A stretch of 64,000 bases of DNA from Microbacterium sp. Root61 (GTDB taxonomy: Bacteria > Actinomycetota > Actinomycetes > Actinomycetales > Microbacteriaceae). Every line of letters starts with the position of its first letter. Within the stretch, counting starts at the first letter, position 1. The notes below the pieces were generated by a model, which was given only the letters and a program-made list of their open reading frames with translations, ran no database searches and was not told the origin of the DNA. Location of the stretch: assembly GCF_001427525.1 (NCBI RefSeq), contig NZ_LMGU01000001.1, forward strand, positions 1,273,788 to 1,337,787. The letters run 5' to 3'. This document shows positions 17,530-25,933 of the stretch, in pieces. A program made the position numbers and the translations under genes.

Positions 17530-19311
17530 CTATTTGCGTAGGAAGTCGCCTCGCGCCGATCCGTCATTGCCATCACCACCGATCACACCTGCGATGTACT
17601 CCCGAAGAGCAGGGTCACACACGTACACGTAAGTCCCGCGCATCCCGCGGGTCAGTAGCACCCCATAGATGTTGCGGATGAACTCGAGCAGGTCGTCGTC
17701 GGAGTAGGCGATGCCGCGTTGCTTGTTGTTCTCTTTGCCCTTCGCATCGCGATAGGAGCCGCGGTCGATGAAGAGCCGTCGCGAGTGCGGATCGTACCGG
17801 AGGTCGTTGCCGATGATGACGCCGGCGTAGTTGAGGTCGTAACCCTGGACGGTGTGAATTGAGCCCACCTCATGGATGGATCCCGGACTATTGATCCAGT
17901 CCTTCGCTTGGCTATTCCAGCGCAGGCTCACGCCATCCAGTTCGATATCAAACGCTCCCTTGTCGCGATTGCTTTTCCACTCCCATGCATAGCCTGCGAT
18001 GAGGCGCGCGAGGCCATGCTCGGTGTTGCGATCGACAATCGCACGCTGCATTGAAGCAAGGTTGTCGAAGAATCTCAGGTCATAGTCGCCGAAGTCAGGT
18101 CGCACGGTCGCGCCGGACTCCCCCCGTAGGACGTCTCGAACGAACTGTACGTAGTCGGCGCCCGCGCGCACGCGCATCTGGGTGGACAGCGGATACCGGC
18201 GATGCGTCAATCTGGCCTCCTCAACGAGCGATCGGAGGACATTCTGGGGCAAGTCAGCCGGGCGCACGGTCTGTTCGGCGTCGAGCAGATAGATTTGGTG
18301 CCGACTCTGGGCGCGGATCCAGTCCAGCTGCGTCTTCGACGGGTCGTCGGCGCCGAAGAACTTTTCGTTGATGGTGATGAACCGCTTGTTGTTTACACCC
18401 GAAGACTGGTTCGCCCGCTGGTTCAGGCGATGAGTCTCGTCCACGATCAGGAGGTCCCATGGCTGATCAGATGACCCAACGTCGAAGGGCGTCAGGATCT
18501 GCCGCTCCGTGACCTTGGGCGTCTTCTTGAACACGCGCTTGATCGACTCGCGGAGAGACTGCTGAGGTACAACGAACCCGATCCGAAGGCCCGCAAGCAG
18601 CGCGCGATTCTCGGGGACGAAGAAATCGGCGAACATTGAGTCTGGCTCGACTTCATCTGCATCACTATGGTCGCGGATATCCGCGAGTAGCTTCATCAGG
18701 AAGATCGCGATGATGGTCTTGCCCGTCCCAGGCTGCCCCTCGATGACGCTTGCGGACGACGCTCCAGTCTCGAGGTCGGCGAGGAGTCCTTCCACAATGT
18801 CCTCGACGGCGATTGCTTGCTCCGGCGTGAGCACTTTGAATGGCGACAGTTTGAAGAGGTCACTGTTCTCGATCTCAGGGATGCTGCGTTGAAACACTCC
18901 CTCTGATCGCAGCTTCTCGAAGATGTCGCGAAAACTCTCCCTGTATCGGTCGCGCTCGTAGTACCGAGCATCGATGATGCCCTCGTTGCCGTTCATCACG
19001 GTGAACTGGCCGTCGCCTGCGAGCCAGCGGATGAGATGAGATTCCAGATCGAGACACGCCGATTTGTTGAAGGTGTCGTCGATGACAACGCGCACGCTCC
19101 GGAAAACGCTCTTGGCGGGGTTCGCGAGATGCTGGCGCATTCGCGCAGCGGCGTTGACCGTCTCACCGACGTAGACGGAGCCAGCCCCAGACGGGGTGGC
19201 ACCATCGAGCACATAGACGACCGGCCAGTTCCTGAGGCGCTCGTTGCCGGCAGCCCAACCCGAGATCGCGCCCGACGTGAGGTTCAGTCGCTCGATCTCA
19301 AAGGGCGTCAT
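17530..19311 (-). CDS. GIY-YIG nuclease fused to DUF2075 helicase/ATPase
   Basis: 593 residues. A GIY-YIG nuclease module lies at about residues 30-90 (VVYVLDG, then GSVYVGETVNAAARMRQH). An SF1-type DUF2075 ATPase follows: Walker A VIEGQPGTGKTI near 190, Walker B LLIVDETHRLNQ near 295, VGSIHTVQGYDLNYAGV near 490 and LLTRGMRGTYVYV near 555. A nuclease plus a DNA or RNA translocase in one chain suits nucleic-acid restriction. The gene overlaps the upstream MazG-like gene by 14 nt, so the two are co-expressed. Composition is island-like. Function in defence is inferred; the domains are clear. Confidence 0.85.
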   Translation of the reverse strand: MTPFEIERLNLTSGAISGWAAGNERLRNWPVVYVLDGATPSGAGSVYVGETVNAAARMRQHLANPAKSVFRSVRVVIDDTFNKSACLDLESHLIRWLAGDGQFTVMNGNEGIIDARYYERDRYRESFRDIFEKLRSEGVFQRSIPEIENSDLFKLSPFKVLTPEQAIAVEDIVEGLLADLETGASSASVIEGQPGTGKTIIAIFLMKLLADIRDHSDADEVEPDSMFADFFVPENRALLAGLRIGFVVPQQSLRESIKRVFKKTPKVTERQILTPFDVGSSDQPWDLLIVDETHRLNQRANQSSGVNNKRFITINEKFFGADDPSKTQLDWIRAQSRHQIYLLDAEQTVRPADLPQNVLRSLVEEARLTHRRYPLSTQMRVRAGADYVQFVRDVLRGESGATVRPDFGDYDLRFFDNLASMQRAIVDRNTEHGLARLIAGYAWEWKSNRDKGAFDIELDGVSLRWNSQAKDWINSPGSIHEVGSIHTVQGYDLNYAGVIIGNDLRYDPHSRRLFIDRGSYRDAKGKENNKQRGIAYSDDDLLEFIRNIYGVLLTRGMRGTYVYVCDPALREYIAGVIGGDGNDGSARGDFLRK

Positions 19312-19618
19312 ACTTTGTGCTCCGACCTTTCGCTTTCTCGGCGGGGTACTTCGCTCGGGTGGACTCCAGCTTCGCTGTCACGATGGCATCGAGATCGACA
19401 CCAAGTCGGTCTGCCAACAGAATGCAGTATGTGACCACATCGGCCAGCTCTTCTTTGACGCGAGCATCATCGGCATCGGGGTCCCACTGGAAGCACTCGA
19501 GAAGCTCCCCTGCCTCGATAGCGATGCTCTTTGCAAGGTTCTCAGCCGTGTGGAACTGACCCCAGTCGCGCTCGTCACGCATCGAGAGGACTGCTTTCCG
19601 TGTTTGATCACTGACCAC
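19298..19618 (-). CDS. MazG-like nucleotide pyrophosphohydrolase
   Basis: A 106-residue, all-alpha NTP pyrophosphohydrolase. It has the metal-binding ExxE...E(E)xxD pattern: SIAIEAGELLECFQW near residues 30-44 and VKEELADVVTYC near 54-65, as in dCTPase/RS21-C6 and MazG-like enzymes. Family members cleave (d)NTPs to NMP and pyrophosphate. Its 3' end overlaps the GIY-YIG/DUF2075 gene by 14 nt, so the pair forms one unit: a nucleotide-pool enzyme with a nuclease-helicase. It could alter nucleotide supply during infection or remove damaged nucleotides. No other gene is obviously in the operon. Confidence 0.85.
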   Translation of the reverse strand: MVSDQTRKAVLSMRDERDWGQFHTAENLAKSIAIEAGELLECFQWDPDADDARVKEELADVVTYCILLADRLGVDLDAIVTAKLESTRAKYPAEKAKGRSTKYDAL

Positions 19619-19769
19619 GTTGCGAAGCTATCAGCTCGGGCGTAGCACTCAGCGAACGACCGAAGTGCGACGTCGGCGCTTGCCATGATCCACTGCACCA
19701 CGGCCCGGTTTCCATTCCACAGGGCTGTGTCCTTCGAACGATTGGGTCTTTCGAACCAAGACGGCGGCA

Positions 19770-21113
19770 TCAACCTCTAAGCCCGACGTCCCTTACTGGC
19801 CATGCACCAACGGACTGGCGATACTCAATGGCGTCAGCACTTTCGGTGAACTCCAGCATGCTGCCAACTTTCTCGACCAGCACCTCACGAACCTGAGCAG
19901 GAGTCGCGAAGAAGAACTCCTTGCGCGAGTTTGCCTGATTCACCGCCCGCGAGGCGAAGTGACGGTGCAGCTCGGCCTCCAAAGTCACCGCATCTTCCGA
20001 GAAGTACAACGTGTGGGTATCGAATCGGAACGGCACTGAGGCACCGCCAAGCTCGTAGATGCGCTCTCGAGGTTCGAGTCGTCGCGTAAGCCCGATCTTC
20101 ACAACGTCTCTCCCGAATGCGCCCTCGTTTGAGATCACATATACGTACCCAGCTCGAATGTTCGCGGCACGGAAGTCGTTCTGCGCGATCGCGTCGTCGA
20201 CTTCGGCGAGTCTGGCGGCGAGTGCCGGGTCCAGCTCACCTCTCTCGTCGAGTGCGGCGAGCATATTGACAAGGTGGGCCCGTTCCTTATCCAGACGCGC
20301 TCGCTCGTCCGCGAGCTCCTTGGCGACGCGCTGCTCCTCACGCAGTCGCGCGCGCTCGTCGCGGGCAACTTCGCGCTCTTCTTGCTTCTTCATCAGCCAA
20401 TCTGCTGTGAGCTCAAGCTCCTCGAATCGAAGATCGTGGAACTCATCACTGATTCGCATCTCCATCATCGAACCAAGCTTCGCGATCGCGCTGCGCGAAG
20501 CATCGAGTCGCCGCTTCGCCGTAACGACGTTGCCCGCGCGCAGCGACCGAAGTGCATTGTCCGCTTCTGAGTTGTAAGCGCGGAGCATCAGCTTTGCGAG
20601 GTCGTCCGTCATCCGCCGACCCTGCGCGAGCGAGTTGTTGAACGTGAACATCTCCGACTTGACGATTGCCCGCCCCGCCTTCACTACTTCGGCTATCCGA
20701 GTCTCGATCGAGGCGAGACGATCTTGATAGGCAGCCGCCGACTCGAGCGGGTGGTGATATCGGTAGATACCTACGTCTTGGAGGACGCGAGCATCGCTGA
20801 GTTCGACATAGTCCGGCGAGGCCACCTCAGCGAGTTGCGCTCGTAGGGCGCTGTTCTCGCGCCTCAAGAAGTCCAGCTCGGCGGAAGAAGCGATCGCCGG
20901 CTCAACGACCTCGGGGGGTTGGACCGGCACCGCAGACAGGACTTCCTCCGCCGGAGACGCCGTCTCGGCGGCGCCGTCGGGCGCGAGCCACAATACCCAG
21001 CCAATGGGCGGCTCAGGCCACGCCGGATCGGGCACCCATCCAGCCGGCGGAACCCAGCCTGTGGGCGGCTGCGGCCATCCTGGAGGCGGATTAAAGCTTG
21101 GTCCCCCAGCCAC
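19770..21113 (-). CDS. DUF4041 coiled-coil protein with C-terminal GIY-YIG (MUG113-like)
   Basis: 447 residues starting at GTG. Residues 8-42 carry a Pro/Trp-rich module with repeated PPxGW units. Residues 85-310 are a DUF4041-like segment with long coiled coils (for example DERARLREEQRVAKELADER). The C-terminal 130 residues form a T5orf172/MUG113 GIY-YIG domain: GYVYVISN, VVKIGLTRRLEPRERI and ELHRHFASRAVN, with NSRKEFFF at the end. The GTG overlaps the stop of the upstream gene (TAGTG), so the two are coupled. Prophages and defence islands often carry this architecture, but its reaction is not established. Confidence 0.8.
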   Translation of the reverse strand: MAGGPSFNPPPGWPQPPTGWVPPAGWVPDPAWPEPPIGWVLWLAPDGAAETASPAEEVLSAVPVQPPEVVEPAIASSAELDFLRRENSALRAQLAEVASPDYVELSDARVLQDVGIYRYHHPLESAAAYQDRLASIETRIAEVVKAGRAIVKSEMFTFNNSLAQGRRMTDDLAKLMLRAYNSEADNALRSLRAGNVVTAKRRLDASRSAIAKLGSMMEMRISDEFHDLRFEELELTADWLMKKQEEREVARDERARLREEQRVAKELADERARLDKERAHLVNMLAALDERGELDPALAARLAEVDDAIAQNDFRAANIRAGYVYVISNEGAFGRDVVKIGLTRRLEPRERIYELGGASVPFRFDTHTLYFSEDAVTLEAELHRHFASRAVNQANSRKEFFFATPAQVREVLVEKVGSMLEFTESADAIEYRQSVGAWPVRDVGLRG

Positions 21114-22360
21114 TATGCCCGCCTCACTCCACCTGTAGCTGCCGGCACAAGTCCCTGTGGGTTCTTCGACACGGCCGCGCCGAGATGCTCCAGTGTCATA
21201 CCTGGAACGACGCCAGAGAGGTCGATCTCCTCAAATCGTTCGCGCGCAGTCGCGACTGCAACGAACGGAACGTAGGTCGGCCTTCCAGTGGCGGGGTTCG
21301 TGGTCTCTGTTCCGAGTTCTAGCGATATTCCTTTGAAGAGGCCGCGCCGATCTGCTTCGAACACCTCGTGCAGCGTGCGGAGAGCGACGTTGTGGACGAT
21401 TCCGGCATAGCGGTCCTTCGTGTCCTTCTGCGTCCCTGCGGCCGGGGCAATCTCGTCAGTCGCCTTCACATACTTGTAGTGCTTGATGGACGGCACAGAC
21501 TCGGGTCCTGGGATGAGGACCCGAATCGCGAGCTCAGCCGTCGTGGGGTCGAACACCGCTGTGTGTGACACCGGGAACCACTCGGGATATACAGAGTTGG
21601 CGAGAACGATCCCCACATACTCCTGAACGGCATCGACCGTGCCGTAGCCCAAACCAGCAATCAACTGGTCGAGCGCTTCATTCTGGTCTGCTGCTTCTTT
21701 CTCCCGGAGCGCGCATTCGGCCTCATACTTCTCAGTCTCGAGCGCGAGCTGCTCCAGACGACGTTGCTCCACCTCGGCATGCTTTTGAAGTTGTTCTGCC
21801 CTTCGAGCGGGCAAAGCCTCCACCGCTGCCTGCCACTCGTAGTAGTCCGTTGCGTACTGTTGCTCAACCGCCGCTAGCGCTTCAGCTTCCTTCTTCTTCT
21901 TCCCGAAGAGGCTCTTTACCTCCTCCGGAGCCCTCTTCACTGGGAGCGGCGGGTCAGCGATGGGCGTTGGGTTGGGGAAAGGCCGCCGGAGATCCGGCCT
22001 GGCGAACGCGGGATGCACGACGACAGCGCGCAGGCTCTCAAGGTCGACGAAATCGTCCACATCAAGGGTCGCCTGAAGCAGAGAGTCCAGCGTTTCGTAC
22101 TTGGTGCGCAAATCCGCGTTCAGGTCTTCGACCTCCGCTAGCTGGGCGGCGACGTGCGCGTCCGCAGCGGCTTTCTCAAGCCGCTTGCGGTCCGCCTCAG
22201 AAGCTCGTTCGGCAGCGAGCTGTGCTCGCTCCGCGGTGCGCTGAGCCTGTTCAGCACGCCGCACCCCGGTCGCCTGCTGGCGCAGCGCAGCCTGTTGGCG
22301 CTGGTCTGCCAGCCTCGATTGATGCTGGATTTCAGCGAAAAAACCACGACGACGTGCCAC
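21113..22360 (-). CDS. Coiled-coil protein of unknown function, partner of DUF4041 protein
   Basis: 415 residues. The first 110 residues are an Arg/Glu/Ala-rich coiled coil (RRAEQAQRTAERAQLAAER). A Pro-rich hinge with a KKKK cluster follows near 155, then a second coiled coil to about 230. The C-terminal 185 residues form a mixed alpha/beta domain: VRVLIPGPESVPSIKHYKY and then TTNPATGRPTYVPFVAVA. That last pattern, a value made 'valid for' a constant and a later range check, resembles C-terminal domains of some Mrr-like restriction proteins, but no PD-(D/E)XK residues are evident. The TAGTG junction couples it to the GIY-YIG gene. It probably oligomerises through its coils. Confidence 0.7.
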   Translation of the reverse strand: MARRRGFFAEIQHQSRLADQRQQAALRQQATGVRRAEQAQRTAERAQLAAERASEADRKRLEKAAADAHVAAQLAEVEDLNADLRTKYETLDSLLQATLDVDDFVDLESLRAVVVHPAFARPDLRRPFPNPTPIADPPLPVKRAPEEVKSLFGKKKKEAEALAAVEQQYATDYYEWQAAVEALPARRAEQLQKHAEVEQRRLEQLALETEKYEAECALREKEAADQNEALDQLIAGLGYGTVDAVQEYVGIVLANSVYPEWFPVSHTAVFDPTTAELAIRVLIPGPESVPSIKHYKYVKATDEIAPAAGTQKDTKDRYAGIVHNVALRTLHEVFEADRRGLFKGISLELGTETTNPATGRPTYVPFVAVATARERFEEIDLSGVVPGMTLEHLGAAVSKNPQGLVPAATGGVRRA

Positions 22361-22493
22361 TAGTCCTCCAACGCTCGACTTTTGGTCAGTCTAGGAGGCG
22401 GAGCGACCTGTTCATCGGCGCCCGTCGACGCCACGAGTACTCGGGAAGTCCAGCCCTGGTCGGGAATTGGACTATTGACGCAATACTGAGCGC

Positions 22494-23141
22494 ATGGATG
22501 CACGTCTCGAATCGTTCCCATTCCAGGACGGCATGTTCGCGCCTCTCGGCGAGAACGCCTACGCGCCCGTCGTCCCTACGCAGGCGATGGGGTTCACTGA
22601 TGACACTGAATGGGAAGTGGTCGGCGAGTCTCGCTATCTCGACGAGATCAAGCGAATCAAGAATCTGATGGACACCGACGTCGAGGAGGGAACACTCATG
22701 GCGCTACTTGTCGCGGAACCAGGCAATCCCTTCGATCGTCACGCTGTGCGAGTCGACCTCGTGTGGGAGTACCAGCGCGAGACCTGCGGCTATTTGCCCC
22801 GCGAACAGGCCTATCGGATTCAGCCTCTAGTGCGTCAAGCTAACGAAGACGGACTCCTGGTCTTCTTGAATGCCACCATGTACGGCGGCACTGTTGAAAA
22901 GCCAAACATTGGGGTATGGCTCTCCGCGGTCACAACGACCCCCAACGCGCGCGACTATTTTGAGGTGCGCCAGGAACGGGAGGCGGAGCGCGAGGAGCGC
23001 GCAATGCTCGGAGCGCAGGAAGACGCTCTGACAGCTGAGTACCGGCGTTCGTTGGGAAAGCCAGCGACTGCGGATCCCGTCGAGCAAGTCGCCGACGTTG
23101 AGCCCAAAAAGAAGTCACTCTGGAAGCGGTTCGGCTTCTAG
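22494..23141 (+). CDS. HIRAN-domain protein
   Basis: 215 residues. VVGESRYLDEIKRI followed by LLVAEPGNPFDRHAVRVDL and CGYLPREQAYRI is a HIRAN domain (about residues 39-110), a fold that binds single-stranded or damaged DNA ends. After it comes a charged helix and a basic tail (KKKSLWKRFGF). It stands alone, divergent from the coiled-coil gene. An AATACT box lies 6 nt before the ATG, so it may be leaderless. HIRAN proteins are common in mobile islands, and the DNA-end-binding role is inferred from the family. Confidence 0.78.
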   Translation: MDARLESFPFQDGMFAPLGENAYAPVVPTQAMGFTDDTEWEVVGESRYLDEIKRIKNLMDTDVEEGTLMALLVAEPGNPFDRHAVRVDLVWEYQRETCGYLPREQAYRIQPLVRQANEDGLLVFLNATMYGGTVEKPNIGVWLSAVTTTPNARDYFEVRQEREAEREERAMLGAQEDALTAEYRRSLGKPATADPVEQVADVEPKKKSLWKRFGF

Positions 23142-23455
23142 GCACTCGCGCTCGGAAGAGTCACTTCAAGCGGTGCTCCGGCACCAAGCCATCTAGCGAT
23201 CGGGCGCGGCGCGCACTGCCCACTCAGCAGCGATATCGGAGAATGGCGGATGCGTAGCGCGCTGACGTTCGGCCCGCCTCGTCATGAGGACATAATCGAC
23301 GTGCTGGGCGAAGCGCGGAGTCGACGGGGGAACTGTCCCGACGATCGATCTGCGGCTGCCTCGCAAACGGGGATAGCGCGAGCGGCTCGTAGACAGGGTA
23401 CGCACGCAGCTAGTCTGGCGTCGATGATGTCCCGTTTCTGGGGAGGACGAAGACG
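23142..23455. other. Gap with no clear gene
   Basis: No intact gene is supported. A plus-strand frame of 69 codons (23250-23459) ends in a TGA that overlaps the TTG start of the next gene, but its composition is not convincing. The ribosome binding site GGGGAGGA for that TTG lies at about 23440-23447. Confidence 0.35.
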
Positions 23456-23947
23456 TTGATCGGACGAACGAAGCGGATTCGCGTGCCTGGGGTTCCAGCT
23501 GACTTTCGCGTACCGCCTGGCTGGCCGACCCCGACCGACAGGTGGATACGCGACAACGCGTTCTGGCAGCCGCCTTCCAGTTGGACGCCGATCGCGGGCG
23601 CCGCTGGAGCGCCCGAGGAGTGGCAGTTCTGGGTCCCAAACCGGCTCTGGTCACAGACGACGGGCGCGTACTTCCGATCGATCGCGATCTGGGCTCGCCT
23701 CTCGAACTGGAGTGGGCTTGTGTGGCTCGTTGCGCTCGTCTCAGCCGCGTTCCTCGGCTATCCGCCACTCCTCCGGATCATTGCTCTCACTGCCGTAGCC
23801 GCCTCGATCATCTTCTTCATCGTCCATGAGACCCTCAGGGCCCGCCTGTCGAGGCGGCTACTCGCCCACTTCGCGATTGTGGCGGCGCACGGTCGACTGG
23901 AAAAGCTCACACGCGAGTACCAGCGCTACTTGACGGCGATGGCATGA
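23456..23947 (+). CDS. Small membrane protein with Pro/Trp-rich N-terminus
   Basis: 163 residues from TTG at 23456, supported by GGGGAGGA 8 nt upstream. Residues 10-65 are Pro/Trp-rich (PPGWPTPTDRWIRDNAFW, then PSSWTP and WQFWVPN), resembling the PPxGW module in the DUF4041 protein at 19770-21113. Two transmembrane helices follow at about 83-103 and 107-126, and a basic cytosolic C-terminal helix ends the protein. The stop overlaps the start of the J-domain gene (ATGA), so the two probably form a membrane complex. Function unknown; the Trp module may be a protein-binding handle. Confidence 0.65.
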   Translation: MIGRTKRIRVPGVPADFRVPPGWPTPTDRWIRDNAFWQPPSSWTPIAGAAGAPEEWQFWVPNRLWSQTTGAYFRSIAIWARLSNWSGLVWLVALVSAAFLGYPPLLRIIALTAVAASIIFFIVHETLRARLSRRLLAHFAIVAAHGRLEKLTREYQRYLTAMA

Positions 23948-24426
23948 CTCTCGACGAAGCGCGAGCTCACCTCGGCGTGACCCCAGCTGCGACCGTCGAC
24001 GAGATTCGCGATGCATTCCGGCGACAAGCACGAGCGCTCCATCCCGATCTCCATCCCGAGGCCAACCCCGTGGATCGCGCACGACTCGGACGCGAGTTTC
24101 ACAACGCGCGCGAAGCCCGCGACATCCTCGTTCGCTACACCGGCGATCCGCTCCGCCGCCCCGCGCCCGATCGCCCACATCCACAGCCATCAACACCGCG
24201 TCGGCCGGCGCCGGCTGAGCCGACGCGGGCCAATCGCGCGGCACCCCCGCCCCGCGTCACAATGCGATTCGACGAGTTTGTCGCGTGGACGGACGCCGCC
24301 GGGTTCGGCACGGGCGTTCGCTCACCTCGCCATGTCGACTGGACGCGCATCATCGTGTGGTCGACGCTCGGACTAGTCATCGTCGGTCTCGTAGCTGGGG
24401 CGATCACCTATTCCACCCTCATCTGA
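23944..24426 (+). CDS. Membrane-anchored DnaJ-domain protein
   Basis: 160 residues. An N-terminal J domain (about 1-55) has the essential HPD at residues 33-35 in ARALHPDLHPEA, so it should stimulate an Hsp70 ATPase. A Pro/Arg/Ala-rich linker lies at 65-105 and a single C-terminal membrane helix at about 137-157 (IIVWSTLGLVIVGLVAGAI). Translation is coupled to the upstream membrane protein by an ATGA overlap. There is no zinc or substrate-binding DnaJ region, so it is a type C J-protein. A role recruiting DnaK to an island complex at the membrane is inference. Confidence 0.8.
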   Translation: MTLDEARAHLGVTPAATVDEIRDAFRRQARALHPDLHPEANPVDRARLGREFHNAREARDILVRYTGDPLRRPAPDRPHPQPSTPRRPAPAEPTRANRAAPPPRVTMRFDEFVAWTDAAGFGTGVRSPRHVDWTRIIVWSTLGLVIVGLVAGAITYSTLI

Positions 24427-24539
24427 TCGAGTGACGCACCGCATTCGTATCTTCGGAGCCTTGTTCTCGGTGCCACGCGTGCCGGCGTGTCGCCCGCCGC
24501 ACCAACCCTCGGGACGTGGTGCGGATCTAAGTTGATGCT

Positions 24540-25508
24540 GTGACATTCCCTGGTTTCCGTCTCCGCGCCGGCGACATCGTCACGCGCGGAGAGCTCGTCG
24601 TCGAGTACGGCGGGAGCGTGCAGTCAGGCGGCATCGTCGCGAGCACGACATCCAACTCGGTGTTTGTGTTCACGGATCCCGCCGAGGGCACGCAGTTCGG
24701 GTATGTGTACGACGGCTTCGCTCCGGACGGGACAGTGTTTCACTACACAGGTGCCGGACGAGACGGCGACCAGAAGCTCAGCGGCAGCAACTCACCGATC
24801 CTGACCCACGCGGCAAAGGGACGGTCGCTACATGCTTTCAGCGCCGCAGGTGTCGTTCCTGGCACGAGCACGAAACGGCAACGGTATATCGGAGAGTTCA
24901 TCCTCGACCCTGAGCTGCCGTTCGAGCGCATGCCCGCGCTCGATCGTGCCGGAGCCCTTCGAACGGTCCTGGTCTTTCGGCTTCTCCCTGTGGCTGGGAT
25001 CCCTGACGACATCGTGGAGATCGTCGGATACTCCGGCATCGCGCGCGACCCACACGCAATCACGGTCCCCGTCGAAATCAACTCCACCGAGTTCTTTGAG
25101 ACGGCGGATCGCGCGGGCGGGATGGCAGTGCGGCGTGAGTCGCAGCTCGTCGACGAGTTCATCAAGCACCAGGTTGGACACACGTTCACTCGGTGGGCGA
25201 TCAACCTCCCAGCCGAACGAACTCGGCTTCTCACCGATATTTACGACGAGGCCGACCGCACCCTTTACGAAGCAAAGGCGATAGCCGGGCGCTCCGACCT
25301 CCGAATGGCGGTCGGACAGCTCTATGACTATCGCCGCCACGTCCACGTCGACGACCTACGATGCTCGGTGCTTCTGCCCGAACGCCCAACCGCCGACCTC
25401 CGCGACCTTCTCATCGATTCTGGACTTGGACTTGCGTACCGAGAGAAGACGAGGTTCGTCTTACACCCGGCCGCCACCCGGGGATCGACAGACAAAATAG
25501 GCCCATGA
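24540..25508 (+). CDS. SRA-like domain nuclease, candidate modification-dependent restriction enzyme
   Basis: 322 residues from GTG at 24540. The N-terminal 100 residues match the ScoMcrA-type SRA pattern: GGIVAST, FGYVYDGF, FHYTGAGRDGDQK, then GRSLHAF. Such domains bind 5-methylcytosine or phosphorothioate DNA. The C-terminal half has LYEAKAIAGR with LRMAVGQLYDYRR near residues 243-266, a PD-(D/E)XK-like (E)xK and Gln-Tyr motif; Asp residues at 235-240 may supply the first acid. Together they suggest a type IV, modification-dependent endonuclease. It overlaps the Nudix gene by 4 nt (ATGA). Specificity cannot be read from sequence. Confidence 0.78.
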   Translation: MTFPGFRLRAGDIVTRGELVVEYGGSVQSGGIVASTTSNSVFVFTDPAEGTQFGYVYDGFAPDGTVFHYTGAGRDGDQKLSGSNSPILTHAAKGRSLHAFSAAGVVPGTSTKRQRYIGEFILDPELPFERMPALDRAGALRTVLVFRLLPVAGIPDDIVEIVGYSGIARDPHAITVPVEINSTEFFETADRAGGMAVRRESQLVDEFIKHQVGHTFTRWAINLPAERTRLLTDIYDEADRTLYEAKAIAGRSDLRMAVGQLYDYRRHVHVDDLRCSVLLPERPTADLRDLLIDSGLGLAYREKTRFVLHPAATRGSTDKIGP

Positions 25509-25933
25509 CCAGACGGATCATCGTGGTTGGCGCGGTGATAGTGAGCGAAGGACGAGTACTCGCTGCGCGGAGGGGGCCGGGCAGAAGCCTTCCCGGCGCG
25601 TGGGAGTTTCCCGGCGGGAAGATCGAAGACGGCGAATCGCCACAAGAGGCGCTCGCTCGCGAGGTTCTCGAGGAGCTGCGAATCGCCATCCGTGTCGGCG
25701 ACAAGATCATCACCACCACTCACGAGTACGAGTTCGGCGTTGTCACGCTCACGACGTACTATTGCGAGCCCCTCTCCGGGGTCCCGCAGCTCACCGAGCA
25801 CTCGGCGGTTCGCTGGCTCGCACCGGACGAACTCCCGTCCGTGGAGTGGGCACCGGCCGATGTGCCGGCCGTCGAACGAATCCGATCCGACTTCACCCTG
25901 AACGAGTCATGCGACGACCGCGAGACCCCGTAA
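25505..25933 (+). CDS. Nudix hydrolase (MutT-like)
   Basis: 142 residues from ATG at 25505, coupled to the SRA nuclease by ATGA. The Nudix box reads GGKIEDGESPQEALAREVLE then ELRI, giving the metal-binding REVLEE and the first Glu. The usual Gly near the end is Arg. Overall it is closest to 8-oxo-dGTP/(d)NTP pyrophosphohydrolases (VVGAVIVSEGRVLAARRG start and WEFPGG). Nudix genes follow SRA-type nucleases often enough to suggest a link. It may hydrolyse a modified nucleotide that the nuclease recognises in DNA, but this is inference; a general sanitising role is the plain alternative. Confidence 0.85.
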   Translation: MTRRIIVVGAVIVSEGRVLAARRGPGRSLPGAWEFPGGKIEDGESPQEALAREVLEELRIAIRVGDKIITTTHEYEFGVVTLTTYYCEPLSGVPQLTEHSAVRWLAPDELPSVEWAPADVPAVERIRSDFTLNESCDDRETP

